This document shows, one piece after another, positions 26,070-34,242 of a DNA stretch of 36,102 nucleotides. The first letter of the stretch is position 1. The number at the start of each line of letters is the position of its first letter. Source of the DNA: Chitinophagaceae bacterium (lineage in GTDB: Bacteria; Bacteroidota; Bacteroidia; Chitinophagales; Chitinophagaceae); NCBI GenBank assembly GCA_947380605.1, contig CANCRO010000016.1:5001-41102 (forward strand), written 5' to 3'. Under the pieces are notes generated by a model. It searched no databases. It was not told the origin of the DNA and saw only the letters and a program-made list of their open reading frames with translations. The position numbers and the translations under genes were made by a program.

Positions 26070-27971
26070 TTGAAAAAACGATACGCTTTGAACAAATTAT
26101 TGCTTTGCTGCTTCCTATGCCTATTCACCAACGGCATATTTGCCCAGTTTTCTAAAGACAGCAATATCGTAAATATGAGTACTATAGATTTGTATGAAAT
26201 CAGTGATCATTATGAATTATTGATTGATAGCACTAATAGTTTACCCATAGAAACCATTTTAAATGAAAAGTGGTCTCCTAATACCAATTTCAATCTTGGA
26301 AAGAATATACCCAATAGCTGGACTACCAGTACTATTTATTTAAAATATTTTCTAGAAAACGCTCAGGATACATCAAAAGAAATATATTTTCTAGGAGGAA
26401 CCTATATCAAAAAGATTAAAATTTACAAATTGCTGATGAATAATAAATTCATGCAGCTTAAGGATGAAAGTCGTAAAGACGGTTACCAGCCTATACAATT
26501 AAACGGAAGAGAAAAAGCAAGATTCATTGTAAAAATTAATTTCAGTAAAAGGGCAAAAAATGAGCTAACACCCACATTCATCTCCCCAGAGTATCTTGAA
26601 AAATTTAAATTACTTAGGCATTATAAAGGAAGTGGGTCCCCCATAATTTCCTACATTACTTGTGGTATCTTACTAATGATGATGGGCTATTGTGTAAGTA
26701 AAATGATTGCGAGTATTAACAAAAAAACCTACTTATATATTTTTTTATACTCCAGCTCAATGTGTTTAATGATATTGCTCAATGCACTTCTCAAGCGCCA
26801 AAGTGGCGAATTGAGTAGTTTTTTTAGTGAATATTTACAATTTACCCTACTAGTAGTTGGCACTATTTTTTATATTGAATTTTCAAGAGAATTTCTTGAA
26901 ACAAAATTTAAACTACCCTTAATTAATTCAATTCTTCAAATAGAAAAATATTTATTGATTGTCACTTTAATATCCTTCACCTACATAGTTTATTTTACCA
27001 ATAATTTTATTTTGCAGGAGGCAGTTGAAAATGACACTAAAATATACATGACTGTTATTGCTATTTTATATATTCTTTTTTATTTTTTTAATAATAATTT
27101 ATTAATAAACTATATCGCTATAAGTAATTTAATAATAGTCATCTGCGCTATCATCGCTTATTTCATCCACATTGATTTACTTCCCAAGGGTGGAATTTTT
27201 GACAACTCGATGGTATTCTTAGAAATAGGACTCGTAGGATTGTTAGCTGTATTTTTAATAGGTGTGGCACATAAAGAAAGGAATTCATTAATAGCCATGA
27301 TTAAAGAACAAGAAGCGCTAAAAAAAGAATGGGAAAATAAAAATTTTGAAATCCAGATAGCTCTTTTACAGTCACGACAGAATGAGCGAAATCGAATCAG
27401 CATGGAAATGCATGATGACCTAGGAGCCGGCATTACCACCATCAGATTATATAGCGAATTAGCAAAAAACAGAATGGGAAAAAATGTAATTCCTGAAATA
27501 GAGAAAATATCTTCTTCGGCCAACGAATTAATCAATAATATGAATTCGATCATCTGGACGATGAGCCCTGAGAATGACACTTTACATAACATGATAGCAT
27601 ACCTAAGAAACTATGGACTTAGCTATTTTGAAGACGCTGGAATCAACTACCAAATCAATGTTGATGAAAATATACCTGACACAACAGTAAATGGAGAAAA
27701 AAGAAGAAACGTTTTTTTAGCTATAAAGGAAATACTCAATAATATCATTAAACATGCTCAAGCGACAGCGGTGAAAGTAAATTTAAAAATAGAAAGCAAT
27801 TATTTAATACTTACCATCCATGATAATGGAATTGGAATTCATCCAGAAAATTTTAGAAAATTTGGAAATGGATTGAAAAATATAAAAAAAAGAATGGAAG
27901 ATATGCAGCTTGAATTTACTGTAGAAAATAATAATGGTACACTGGTAACTATAAAAAATAAATTAGACTAG
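26070..27971 (+). CDS. 7TM sensor histidine kinase (7TMR-DISM / HisKA_3 type), orphan
   Basis: This 633-residue protein has a signal peptide (1-26, ending GIFAQ). A periplasmic beta domain of 7TMR-DISMED2 character spans about 30-180 (WTTSTIYLKYFLENAQDTSK, EIYFLGGTYIKKIKIYKL). About seven transmembrane helices (190-400) and a short coiled coil follow. The kinase core has phosphoacceptor His448 in RISMEMHDDLGAGITTIRL (HisKA_3, NarL/DesK-like). Its ATPase has an N box NNIIKHA, DNGIGI at 585-590 and GNGLKNIKKRMEDM from 599. No response regulator is adjacent; a LuxR-type partner would be expected elsewhere. The only start compatible with the signal peptide is TTG at 26070; no upstream ATG is in frame. 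The last bases, CTAG, are shared with the stop of the convergent DUF423 gene. Confidence 0.88.
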   Translation: MKKRYALNKLLLCCFLCLFTNGIFAQFSKDSNIVNMSTIDLYEISDHYELLIDSTNSLPIETILNEKWSPNTNFNLGKNIPNSWTTSTIYLKYFLENAQDTSKEIYFLGGTYIKKIKIYKLLMNNKFMQLKDESRKDGYQPIQLNGREKARFIVKINFSKRAKNELTPTFISPEYLEKFKLLRHYKGSGSPIISYITCGILLMMMGYCVSKMIASINKKTYLYIFLYSSSMCLMILLNALLKRQSGELSSFFSEYLQFTLLVVGTIFYIEFSREFLETKFKLPLINSILQIEKYLLIVTLISFTYIVYFTNNFILQEAVENDTKIYMTVIAILYILFYFFNNNLLINYIAISNLIIVICAIIAYFIHIDLLPKGGIFDNSMVFLEIGLVGLLAVFLIGVAHKERNSLIAMIKEQEALKKEWENKNFEIQIALLQSRQNERNRISMEMHDDLGAGITTIRLYSELAKNRMGKNVIPEIEKISSSANELINNMNSIIWTMSPENDTLHNMIAYLRNYGLSYFEDAGINYQINVDENIPDTTVNGEKRRNVFLAIKEILNNIIKHAQATAVKVNLKIESNYLILTIHDNGIGIHPENFRKFGNGLKNIKKRMEDMQLEFTVENNNGTLVTIKNKLD

Positions 27972-28354
27972 CCTTTCATAATACCTACTGCCATTAAAAC
28001 CCATCCCGCAATTAAACAAAGTCCACCCAAAGGCGTAATCGCTCCTATCCACTTAAAACCCTGCTGCCCCATCGCTTCCAATACAGTCATCAAATAAAGT
28101 GAGCCACTAAATAGTAAAATGCCAATGCAAAATAATCGGCCAGACCAAATCAATTGGCTGTTAGGGAATTGTTTGAATAAAATTGCCACCGTTAATAATG
28201 CGAAAACATGGTAAAATTGGTAGCGAACGGCCGTTTCAAAAACTTGCAGATATTGATCGCTCAATATTTTTTTTAAAGTATGAGCGCCAAAAGCACCTAA
28301 TGCTACTGCAAGAGCTCCTAATAAAGCAGCAGTCTTAAGAAAAAAGGTTTGCAT
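27968..28354 (-). CDS. DUF423 family small membrane protein
   Basis: With the ATG at 28354 the protein has 128 residues and begins MQTFFLKTAALLGALAVALGAFGAHTLKK, the usual DUF423 opening. The longer frame to 28408 would overlap aroK and is not supported. About four transmembrane helices are present, with the conserved GAFGAHTL, FETAVRYQFYHVFAL and FSGSLYLMTV motifs and a final PLGGLCLIAGWVLMA helix. Function is unknown in the family. It begins 10 bases after the aroK stop on the same strand, so it is likely co-transcribed. Its TAG stop overlaps that of the histidine kinase across a shared CTAG. Confidence 0.88.
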   Translation of the reverse strand: MQTFFLKTAALLGALAVALGAFGAHTLKKILSDQYLQVFETAVRYQFYHVFALLTVAILFKQFPNSQLIWSGRLFCIGILLFSGSLYLMTVLEAMGQQGFKWIGAITPLGGLCLIAGWVLMAVGIMKG

Positions 28355-28364
28355 AACAAATAAT

Positions 28365-28916
28365 TTATGGATGGATACTTGAAGCGATTTCAGCAAATGA
28401 ATTTTCATGTAAGCTTTTCGAGTCCACTTTTATTTTAGCTTGCGAATAAAATGGCTCACGTTCCTTTAGTTTTTGTTCTATATAAAAAAGAACCTCCCCT
28501 TCATTTAATTTTTTTAACAAGGGGCGCTTTTCCTTTTCCTCCATCACCCGATCCAATATTTGAATTGGCTTAGAACTGATATAAATGGTGATTCCATGTT
28601 CATTCATCCATTGCATATTTTCAAAAAAACAGGGTGTTCCTCCCCCACAAGCGATTAAAGTATTTTGCAGATCACCACATTTTCTCAACGCTTCTTTTTC
28701 TAAATTTCGAAAATAAGCTTCTCCTTTTAATTCAAAAATTTCAGCTATGGTGGTTTGCTCATCCTGCTCAATCAACTCATCCAAATCAATAAATGTTAGC
28801 TTATAAGCAGCTGCCCATAATTTACCCCAATGAGATTTTCCCGTTCCCATAAAACCAATGAGAAAATAATTTTTACCCAACAGTATAGGCTTTGATGGTG
28901 TGTTAGATTCGCTCAT
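28365..28916 (-). CDS. aroK: Shikimate kinase
   Basis: This 183-residue enzyme phosphorylates shikimate for aromatic amino acid synthesis. Walker A GFMGTGKS is at residues 21-28. FIDLDELIEQDE binds shikimate and magnesium. EAYFRNLEKEALRKC and ACGGGTPCF are the family substrate-site motifs, and EKRPLL marks the lid. The open frame extends to 29063 and would overlap the preceding gene, but the added residues do not resemble the family. ATG at 28916 (MSESNTPSK) fits best, with 28928 as an alternative. It is probably transcribed with DUF423 downstream. Confidence 0.93.
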   Translation of the reverse strand: MSESNTPSKPILLGKNYFLIGFMGTGKSHWGKLWAAAYKLTFIDLDELIEQDEQTTIAEIFELKGEAYFRNLEKEALRKCGDLQNTLIACGGGTPCFFENMQWMNEHGITIYISSKPIQILDRVMEEKEKRPLLKKLNEGEVLFYIEQKLKEREPFYSQAKIKVDSKSLHENSFAEIASSIHP

Positions 28917-29007
28917 AGCTAAATGCATATTGACTGAGATGAAAAAATTAAATATCGTTCCGAATATACAATCTGTATTTAAATTTTCATAGAGAAGTTG
29001 AACCAGA

Positions 29008-29646
29008 TTATTTCTTTTTATAGTCACCCCTTTTCCATGCTTGAATGAACTCATTCCAAGCAAATGGATTAAAAATATTCATTGGAGGAACCTGGCCAGT
29101 ATAATAAGATTTTACAGCCTGTTGAGTGAGGTATCTTCCCGCAGCTTCCTTTCCATCAATGGGTAAGGTGGCCATTAAAAGCCGTCTTCGACTCTCGTCA
29201 TTATTTTTACGAGCTATTTCCAATTTATCATCCGGCACAACTGTTTTTAGAAAATCTCTCTCAAATTGTTCTCTAGAAGGCCTAGACTTGATAATAGTAG
29301 CCGCTAGATAAACTGTATCGTTGACCATTAGTTGCAAGACGCTATACTGGTTTCCCTCTATATCCTTAGGTACTGTAATTAATTTGGGCTTAAAGCCTAC
29401 ACTAGAAAATTCAATTTGATCACCTTTTAAAACAACTATACTGAAAACTCCCTGGTTATTAGTAACAGTCCCCCTATTTTGACCCTTCACCACCACACTC
29501 ACTGAAGGTAAGCCTTGCAAACTATCTGCCGTCATCACAACTCCATAAAGTTGCACTACAGAGTCTTTAAAAGTCTCAAACTGTGCTTTAGTAGTGAAAG
29601 GCAAAAGACAGGTTGCCATCAAGAATAAAGATAAAATTTTAGTCAT
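29008..29646 (-). CDS. Secreted protein with carboxypeptidase-regulatory-like domain
   Basis: This 212-residue protein has a signal peptide at 1-21 (ending TTKAQ). An N-terminal CarboxypepD_reg-like beta-sandwich spans about 32-115 (LYGVVMTADSLQGLPSVSVVVKGQNRGTVTNNQGVFSIVV, IEFSSVGFKPKLITVP). This is the fold that starts many TonB-dependent receptors, but no receptor barrel follows. The last 90 residues are charged and helical (REQFERDFLKTVVPDDKLEIARKNNDESRRRLL). Function is unknown; an envelope role is inferred. It is upstream of aroK by 91 bases and has a TAGCTTTG promoter box with a TTG 17 bases further up. Confidence 0.83.
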   Translation of the reverse strand: MTKILSLFLMATCLLPFTTKAQFETFKDSVVQLYGVVMTADSLQGLPSVSVVVKGQNRGTVTNNQGVFSIVVLKGDQIEFSSVGFKPKLITVPKDIEGNQYSVLQLMVNDTVYLAATIIKSRPSREQFERDFLKTVVPDDKLEIARKNNDESRRRLLMATLPIDGKEAAGRYLTQQAVKSYYTGQVPPMNIFNPFAWNEFIQAWKRGDYKKK

Positions 29647-29972
29647 TTTTGATTTACTTAGAGGCTGCTCAAAGCTACACCTATAGTTATTTCACAATCG
29701 GATAAAACCCATCATTTGATGTAAGCAATTACCCCTTAACCATTCATAATTATCATCAAAAAATCATTCTCTATTAATTTGCAATAAGTAAGAACGATAG
29801 CTAATTACCGATATTATTAAAATTGCAGCTAAAAAAACGTTTTTCGAAGGTGCTAAAGTAATAATATAATGCTGAGTATCCAAAATAACAACATTATACA
29901 ATTAATCAACAAAGTAAAGTCTTCATTGATTAATTTTACAAACAAAATAGCATTTTAACAAATAATTGAACG
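29647..29972. other. 326-bp divergent intergenic region before mrp
   Basis: It holds the promoter of the minus-strand secreted protein (29670-29697) and a 9-bp inverted repeat, AATTAATCA (29900-29908) with TGATTAATT (29927-29935), 38 bases before the Mrp start. I see no gene or RNA in it. Confidence 0.5.
29670..29697 (-). promoter_or_regulatory. Promoter: TTG, 17-base spacer, TAGCTTTG
   Basis: On the minus strand TTG (29695-29697) and an exact TAnnTTTG box (29670-29677) are 17 bases apart. The box is 23 bases before the ATG at 29646, so the leader would be about 18 bases. Confidence 0.55.
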
Positions 29973-31064
29973 ATGACAAACGAAGACATCCTTAAAGCGC
30001 TCAGTAATGTACAGGAACCAGATTTGGGAAAAGATCTAGTAACACTCAATATGGTGAAAGACATCGCCATTGAAGGAAAAAAAGTTTCTTTTACCGTGGT
30101 GCTTACCACCCCTGCTTGTCCTTTAAAAGACATGATCATGAATGCCTGTATCAATGCTGTGAAAATATTAGTAGACAAAGAAGCAGAGGTTACCGTGAAC
30201 TTTACAAGTAATACTAGTACGAACAGAAAAGATGCTAAGTTAATTTTAGGAGGGGTTAAAAACATTATTGCTGTAGTAAGTGGAAAGGGTGGAGTAGGAA
30301 AAAGTACCATTTCCAGTAATCTAGCCCTTGCATTGGCAAAAGGTGGCGCAAAAGTTGGATTAATGGATGCTGATATTTATGGTCCTAGCCAACATATTAT
30401 GTTTGGTGTTAGGGGCGAACGTCCGATGATGACTGAAGTAGATGGAAAAGGATTAATAGAGCCGATTGAAAAATTTGGTATCAAAATGATGAGTATCGGC
30501 CTACTGATAGACGAAAAACAGGCAGTAATTTGGCGTGGCCCTATGGTTAGTAGTGCTATCAAACAATTTGTGAGTGAAGTAAACTGGGGCGAATTAGACT
30601 ATCTAGTGATCGATATGCCTCCTGGCACTGGCGATATTCACTTAACTATCGTTCAAACTGTACCCGTTACCGGAGTGATTGTAGTTACTACGCCACAACT
30701 GGTTGCCTTGGCTGATGCTAAAAAAGGGATTGCTATGTTTGGACAAGCCCAATTAAAAGTGCCAGTCATTGGACTAGTAGAAAATATGAGTTATTTCACT
30801 CCAGCTGAATTACCCAACAATCAATATTTTATTTTTGGTAAAAACGGAGGGAAAAATTTAGCAGAAGAATTTGATATCCCTTTTTTAGGACAAATACCCA
30901 TTGTACAATCCATTCGAGAAGGTGGCGACAGCGGTATACCTATTATGGCAGGTGAGGATGAAATTACAAAAAAAGCCTTTCTGGACTTTGCTGGTAATGC
31001 CGCAAGAGGAATTGCTATGAGAAATGCAAATATGGCGCCTACAGAAATTCAAGAAGTAAAATAA
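29973..31064 (+). CDS. Mrp/ApbC family Fe-S cluster carrier ATPase
   Basis: This 363-residue protein has an N-terminal MIP18/DUF59 domain (about 1-80: ILKALSNVQEPDLGKDLVTLNMVKDI, TTPACPLKDMI) fused to a ParA/MinD-type ATPase. The ATPase has a deviant Walker A GKGGVGKST (104-112), GLMDADIYGPSQ and VIDMPPGTGDIHLT. Mrp proteins assemble or carry Fe-S clusters. The CxxC pair of E. coli and eukaryotic members is replaced after ENMSYF by TPAELPNNQYFIFG, a form I associate with Bacteroidota; cluster handling would then rely on other residues. It is 126 bases ahead of pyrF, which has its own promoter. Confidence 0.92.
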   Translation: MTNEDILKALSNVQEPDLGKDLVTLNMVKDIAIEGKKVSFTVVLTTPACPLKDMIMNACINAVKILVDKEAEVTVNFTSNTSTNRKDAKLILGGVKNIIAVVSGKGGVGKSTISSNLALALAKGGAKVGLMDADIYGPSQHIMFGVRGERPMMTEVDGKGLIEPIEKFGIKMMSIGLLIDEKQAVIWRGPMVSSAIKQFVSEVNWGELDYLVIDMPPGTGDIHLTIVQTVPVTGVIVVTTPQLVALADAKKGIAMFGQAQLKVPVIGLVENMSYFTPAELPNNQYFIFGKNGGKNLAEEFDIPFLGQIPIVQSIREGGDSGIPIMAGEDEITKKAFLDFAGNAARGIAMRNANMAPTEIQEVK

Positions 31065-31081
31065 ATCACTAAATCGTTCTG

Positions 31082-31134
31082 CTTGAAATAATTCATAGTT
31101 AGCAAAATAGTTTGACTGTAAAAAATATTTCAAG
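31082..31134. repeat. Inverted repeat between mrp and pyrF
   Basis: CTTGAAATA (31082-31090) pairs with TATTTCAAG (31126-31134) over a 35-base loop. An overlapping GAATTATTCAA (31134-31144) can pair with nearly the same left arm, so two alternative hairpins are possible. It may be the mrp transcript end. There is no T tract. Confidence 0.35.
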
Positions 31135-31153
31135 AATTATTCAAATGTTTGCA

Positions 31154-31186
31154 TTGTAATAATTAATCTTTTACCAATTAACTTTG
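31154..31186 (+). promoter_or_regulatory. pyrF promoter: TTG, 22-base spacer, TAACTTTG, 4 bases to ATG
   Basis: TTG (31154-31156) and an exact TAnnTTTG box (31179-31186) are 22 bases apart. Only CTCT separates the box from the pyrF ATG, so the mRNA should be leaderless. Confidence 0.6.
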
Positions 31187-31190
31187 CTCT

Positions 31191-32033
31191 ATGACAAGGC
31201 AACAGCTTCTTCAGCAAATTCAAGATAAAAAATCCTATCTCTGTGTAGGATTGGATACTGACCTTACTAAAATCCCCAAACATTTGCAATCTCATCCAGA
31301 TGCAATCTTTGAATTCAATAAACAAATTATTGATGCCACTCAAGATCTTTGCGTTAGCTACAAAATCAATACTGCTTTTTATGAAGCCATGGGACTAAAA
31401 GGATGGGAAGCTATGCAAAAAACGGTTGACTATATTCCTGCCGAACAGTTTACCATTGCTGATGCAAAACGGGGAGATATTGGAAACACTTCTACTCAAT
31501 ATGCCAGGGCTTTTTTTGAAGCAATGAATTTTGATGCCATCACTGTGGCACCCTACATGGGTGAGGATAGCGTAAGACCATTTTTAGAATATGAAAATAA
31601 ATGGACCATTGTATTAGGATTAACCAGCAATAAAGGTTCGGATGATTTCCAACAACTCATTTTAAATGATTCGTCAACGGAAAAATCTAAACCAATGGCA
31701 TTATACCAGAGAGTGATAGAAAAAATTGCTGGATGGGGCACACCCGGTAATTTAATGTTTGTAACCGGCGCAACCAAGGCCTCCGACTTTGAAGGAATAA
31801 GAAAAATTATTCCTGACAATTTCTTACTAGTTCCTGGTGTAGGTGCTCAAGGAGGTAGTTTGAAAGATGTTTCTAAGTATGGCTTGAATAAAGATTGTGG
31901 TCTTTTAGTAAACGCAAGTCGCGCCATCATCTATGCGAGTGAAAAGGAAGATTTTGCTGCAAAAGCAAGATTGGTGGCCCAAGAATATCAACAAGAAATG
32001 AGTGGGTATTTAATGGATAATAGCATTAATTAG
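31191..32033 (+). CDS. pyrF: Orotidine 5'-phosphate decarboxylase (type 2)
   Basis: This 280-residue enzyme makes UMP from OMP, the last step of de novo pyrimidine synthesis. The active-site motif [13 protein letters not shown] (Asp91, Lys93) and the longer subunit identify the type 2 (mycobacterial/myxococcal) form. [56 protein letters not shown] and [13 protein letters not shown] are typical. The other pyr genes are not nearby; upp and ade elsewhere in the window act in salvage. Confidence 0.96.
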   Translation: MTRQQLLQQIQDKKSYLCVGLDTDLTKIPKHLQSHPDAIFEFNKQIIDATQDLCVSYKINTAFYEAMGLKGWEAMQKTVDYIPAEQFTIADAKRGDIGNTSTQYARAFFEAMNFDAITVAPYMGEDSVRPFLEYENKWTIVLGLTSNKGSDDFQQLILNDSSTEKSKPMALYQRVIEKIAGWGTPGNLMFVTGATKASDFEGIRKIIPDNFLLVPGVGAQGGSLKDVSKYGLNKDCGLLVNASRAIIYASEKEDFAAKARLVAQEYQQEMSGYLMDNSIN

Positions 32034-32083
32034 TTTAACCCATTCTATTTTAATCAATTTAGTATCTACCACTATTTCAATAA

Positions 32084-32428
32084 TTAGAACTGAATTTGAT
32101 CCTTCGCTGCTGCTATTTTCTTTTTTATTTGCCCAGTGAGTATATGCCAAAACATTACAAAATCACTACCCAAACTATACAATGGATAAGTAAAAGTAGC
32201 CGGACGATTCTTTTCGATAAAAAAATGACCTACCCAAGCAAATCCATAACCGCAAAAAGGTATGGCAATAATCAATTGCCAGTTTTTTAAAATAATCCCT
32301 GAAATTAAAAAAACGATAATTAAAGTGGTTCCAACGAAATGCAAAAATCTATTTTTCGCATCACTATGCTCAGTAAGATAATAGGGATAAAAACTCCAAA
32401 AACTAGTGTATTTTTTTTCTGTTCCCAT
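32084..32428 (-). CDS. Mpo1-like / DUF962 membrane protein
   Basis: This 114-residue protein has the DUF962 signature: FWSFYPYYLTEHSDAKNRFLHFVGTTL, then hydrophobic segments (IIVFLISGIIL, LIIAIPFCGYGFAWVGHFFIE) and NRPATFTYPLYSLGSDFVMFWHIL. The yeast relative Mpo1 is a dioxygenase in phytosphingosine breakdown, with conserved His residues equivalent to those seen here in TEHSDAKNRFLHFVG and GHFFIE. The bacterial role is not known. It follows yigZ by 39 bases on the same strand and is probably co-transcribed. Confidence 0.87.
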   Translation of the reverse strand: MGTEKKYTSFWSFYPYYLTEHSDAKNRFLHFVGTTLIIVFLISGIILKNWQLIIAIPFCGYGFAWVGHFFIEKNRPATFTYPLYSLGSDFVMFWHILTGQIKKKIAAAKDQIQF

Positions 32429-32467
32429 CGTTAATATATTTTTAGAAAATTAAAAGAAAACAATGTT

Positions 32468-33076
32468 TTAGACAAGTTTTTTTGTGTCGACATTTTGTAA
32501 TTCTTGCAACCGATACAACACTTCCGTTAGCCGGCTTTTAGGAATACCGGTTGTAATGGTACAAAATAACTGCATATCCTGACTCATTATGGTACAATGG
32601 CATTGTTTTAATATTATCATTACCTCATTAACCAAGGTATAATCAAAATTAACAATATAATTTTCTTCAATTTGTTTGTTAACTATCGGAGTAAGTTGTA
32701 GAACTAAACTGGTTACTGTTTTGTATGAATTGATTAATCCTGGCACCCCTAATAAACTACCTCCAAAATATCTTACCACAATTACCCCAATATTAGTTAG
32801 CTCTTTACTATCAATTTGACCCAATATAGGTTTACCTGCAGATCCAGCAGGCTCGCCATCATCACTCGCCCTAAAAGTATTTCCATCCGTTCCAATTCGA
32901 TATGCAAAACAATGATGAGCAGCTTTAGGATGTTCTTTCTTAAGATCTAGAAGTTGCTTTTTAAAATCTTCCACTTTCACAATAGGATTAGCAAAAGCCA
33001 AAAATTTACTTCCTCTATCCTTATATTCGGCTACAGCAGGTTGATCAATCGTTTTATAAGACTCAGCTTCATTCAT
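32468..33076 (-). CDS. YigZ / IMPACT family protein
   Basis: ATG at 33076 gives 202 residues starting MNEAESYKTIDQPAVAEYKDRGSKFLAFA, the usual family beginning. A longer frame would need a TTG at 33115 and adds an unrelated hydrophobic stretch. Motifs: HHCFAYRIG, SDDGEPAGSAGKPILGQI and VIVVRYFGGSLLGVPGLINSYK of the UPF0029 N-terminal domain, then a DUF1949-like C-terminal domain. Eukaryotic IMPACT modulates translation through Gcn2; the bacterial function is not settled. A TACTTTTG box lies at 33123-33130. Confidence 0.9.
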   Translation of the reverse strand: MNEAESYKTIDQPAVAEYKDRGSKFLAFANPIVKVEDFKKQLLDLKKEHPKAAHHCFAYRIGTDGNTFRASDDGEPAGSAGKPILGQIDSKELTNIGVIVVRYFGGSLLGVPGLINSYKTVTSLVLQLTPIVNKQIEENYIVNFDYTLVNEVMIILKQCHCTIMSQDMQLFCTITTGIPKSRLTEVLYRLQELQNVDTKKLV

Positions 33077-33122
33077 AATTATTGAAAAAAATGTAAGCGC
33101 TAAAATAAATTTCAAAACACTT

Positions 33123-33130
33123 CAAAAGTA
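33123..33130 (-). promoter_or_regulatory. Putative yigZ -7 box (TACTTTTG)
   Basis: Exact TAnnTTTG match on the minus strand, 46 bases before the chosen ATG at 33076 and 7 bases before the TTG that opens the longer frame. Confidence 0.4.
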
Positions 33131-33188
33131 TCCCAATCTACGAATTGAAAAATTATAAATAACAATTATTAAAAATCAATTTAACAAA

Positions 33189-34238
33189 TCAACTAGTCGT
33201 TATCCTACGATAATATTGAATGCTATCCTTCTCGATGGTCTCACTAAAATATTTTTCTGCAGTGATAAGAACAGGAGCTTTGAGTCCTTCTGGTACTTCC
33301 ATTTCAGTATTGGTAATCACCCTGGCTTCATCCCAACAATTCTCATCAATGAAAGACTGCAACAAGCTGGCTCCCCCTTCCACCAACACACTTTGAATAT
33401 TCAACTGATACAGTGCTTCCATGATTGGTAAGACCCAGCTTTTGTTACCCAATATTTTATAATACAAAATTGCACCAACTTCCTCTTGTTTGATGGAATT
33501 AAAAACAATTGTTCTAACGCTACCATCCAATAAATGAGCGGTGGATTGAATGCTTAAATTTCTATCTATAACTAAACGAATGGGGGTTTTCCCAGGCCAT
33601 AGCCGATTCGTAAGTGAAGGGTTATCCAGCAAAGCAGTAGTAGAACCCACTAAAATAGAAGCTTCCTCGCTTCGCCATTTATGAACTTGGCGATTGGTTG
33701 ATTCATTACTAATCAATAATCGATTATCCGTATGGTGGGCAATCATTTCATTAGCAGTCTGTGCCCATTTCAAAATTATATAGGGACGAAGTTTAGCATG
33801 AAAAGTAAAAAATCTTTTGTTTAGATCCAGTGCTTCCTTTTCCAAAACTAGACCAATCACTTCGATACCAGCCTTCCTCATCGCTTCAATTCCTTTTCCA
33901 TCTACTTTCAAAAAGCTATCTCGACAACCAATGACTACCTTGGGAATTTTTTTTTCGATAATTAAATTTGTACAAGGAGGGGTTTTTCCAAAATGAGCAC
34001 AAGGTTCTAGAGAAACATATAAGGTGGATTGATTGATAAGGTGCAAATGTTCATCGGCTACACTATTAATACAATTAACTTCTGCATGTTCTTTACCGAA
34101 TTCATTATGATAGCCCTCCCCAATTATACTATCATTGAATACCAATATAGCACCGACCATTGGATTAGGTGCTACCTTGCCCTTCCCTTGTTTTGCTAGT
34201 TCAAAACAACGACGCATATATGTTTCATGGCTATTCAA
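33189..34238 (-). CDS. ribD: Bifunctional riboflavin biosynthesis deaminase/reductase
   Basis: This 349-residue enzyme deaminates and then reduces the pyrimidine intermediate of riboflavin synthesis. The N-terminal deaminase has zinc ligands in KEHAEVNCINSV and LEPCAHFGKTPPCTNLI. The C-terminal reductase has LKWAQTANEMIA, SEEASILVGSTTALLDNPSLTNR and SVLVEGGASLLQSF. The family start HExYMRR is preserved only if translation begins at TTG 34238 (MNSHETYMRRC). The first ATG, at 34217, would remove those residues but is possible. It is divergent from prmC with 42 bases between the TTG and the probable prmC start. No other rib gene is in the window. Confidence 0.92.
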   Translation of the reverse strand: MNSHETYMRRCFELAKQGKGKVAPNPMVGAILVFNDSIIGEGYHNEFGKEHAEVNCINSVADEHLHLINQSTLYVSLEPCAHFGKTPPCTNLIIEKKIPKVVIGCRDSFLKVDGKGIEAMRKAGIEVIGLVLEKEALDLNKRFFTFHAKLRPYIILKWAQTANEMIAHHTDNRLLISNESTNRQVHKWRSEEASILVGSTTALLDNPSLTNRLWPGKTPIRLVIDRNLSIQSTAHLLDGSVRTIVFNSIKQEEVGAILYYKILGNKSWVLPIMEALYQLNIQSVLVEGGASLLQSFIDENCWDEARVITNTEMEVPEGLKAPVLITAEKYFSETIEKDSIQYYRRITTS

Positions 34239-34242
34239 GTAA

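Noticed and set aside
28917-29063. N-terminal extension of shikimate kinase overlapping the preceding gene
   Set aside because: The added 49 residues do not resemble the family and overlap the coding end of the upstream gene; ATG 28916 places the Walker A motif at the usual distance.
33077-33115. TTG-initiated extension of the YigZ-family protein
   Set aside because: It adds a hydrophobic stretch not seen in the family; ATG 33076 starts the conserved region.
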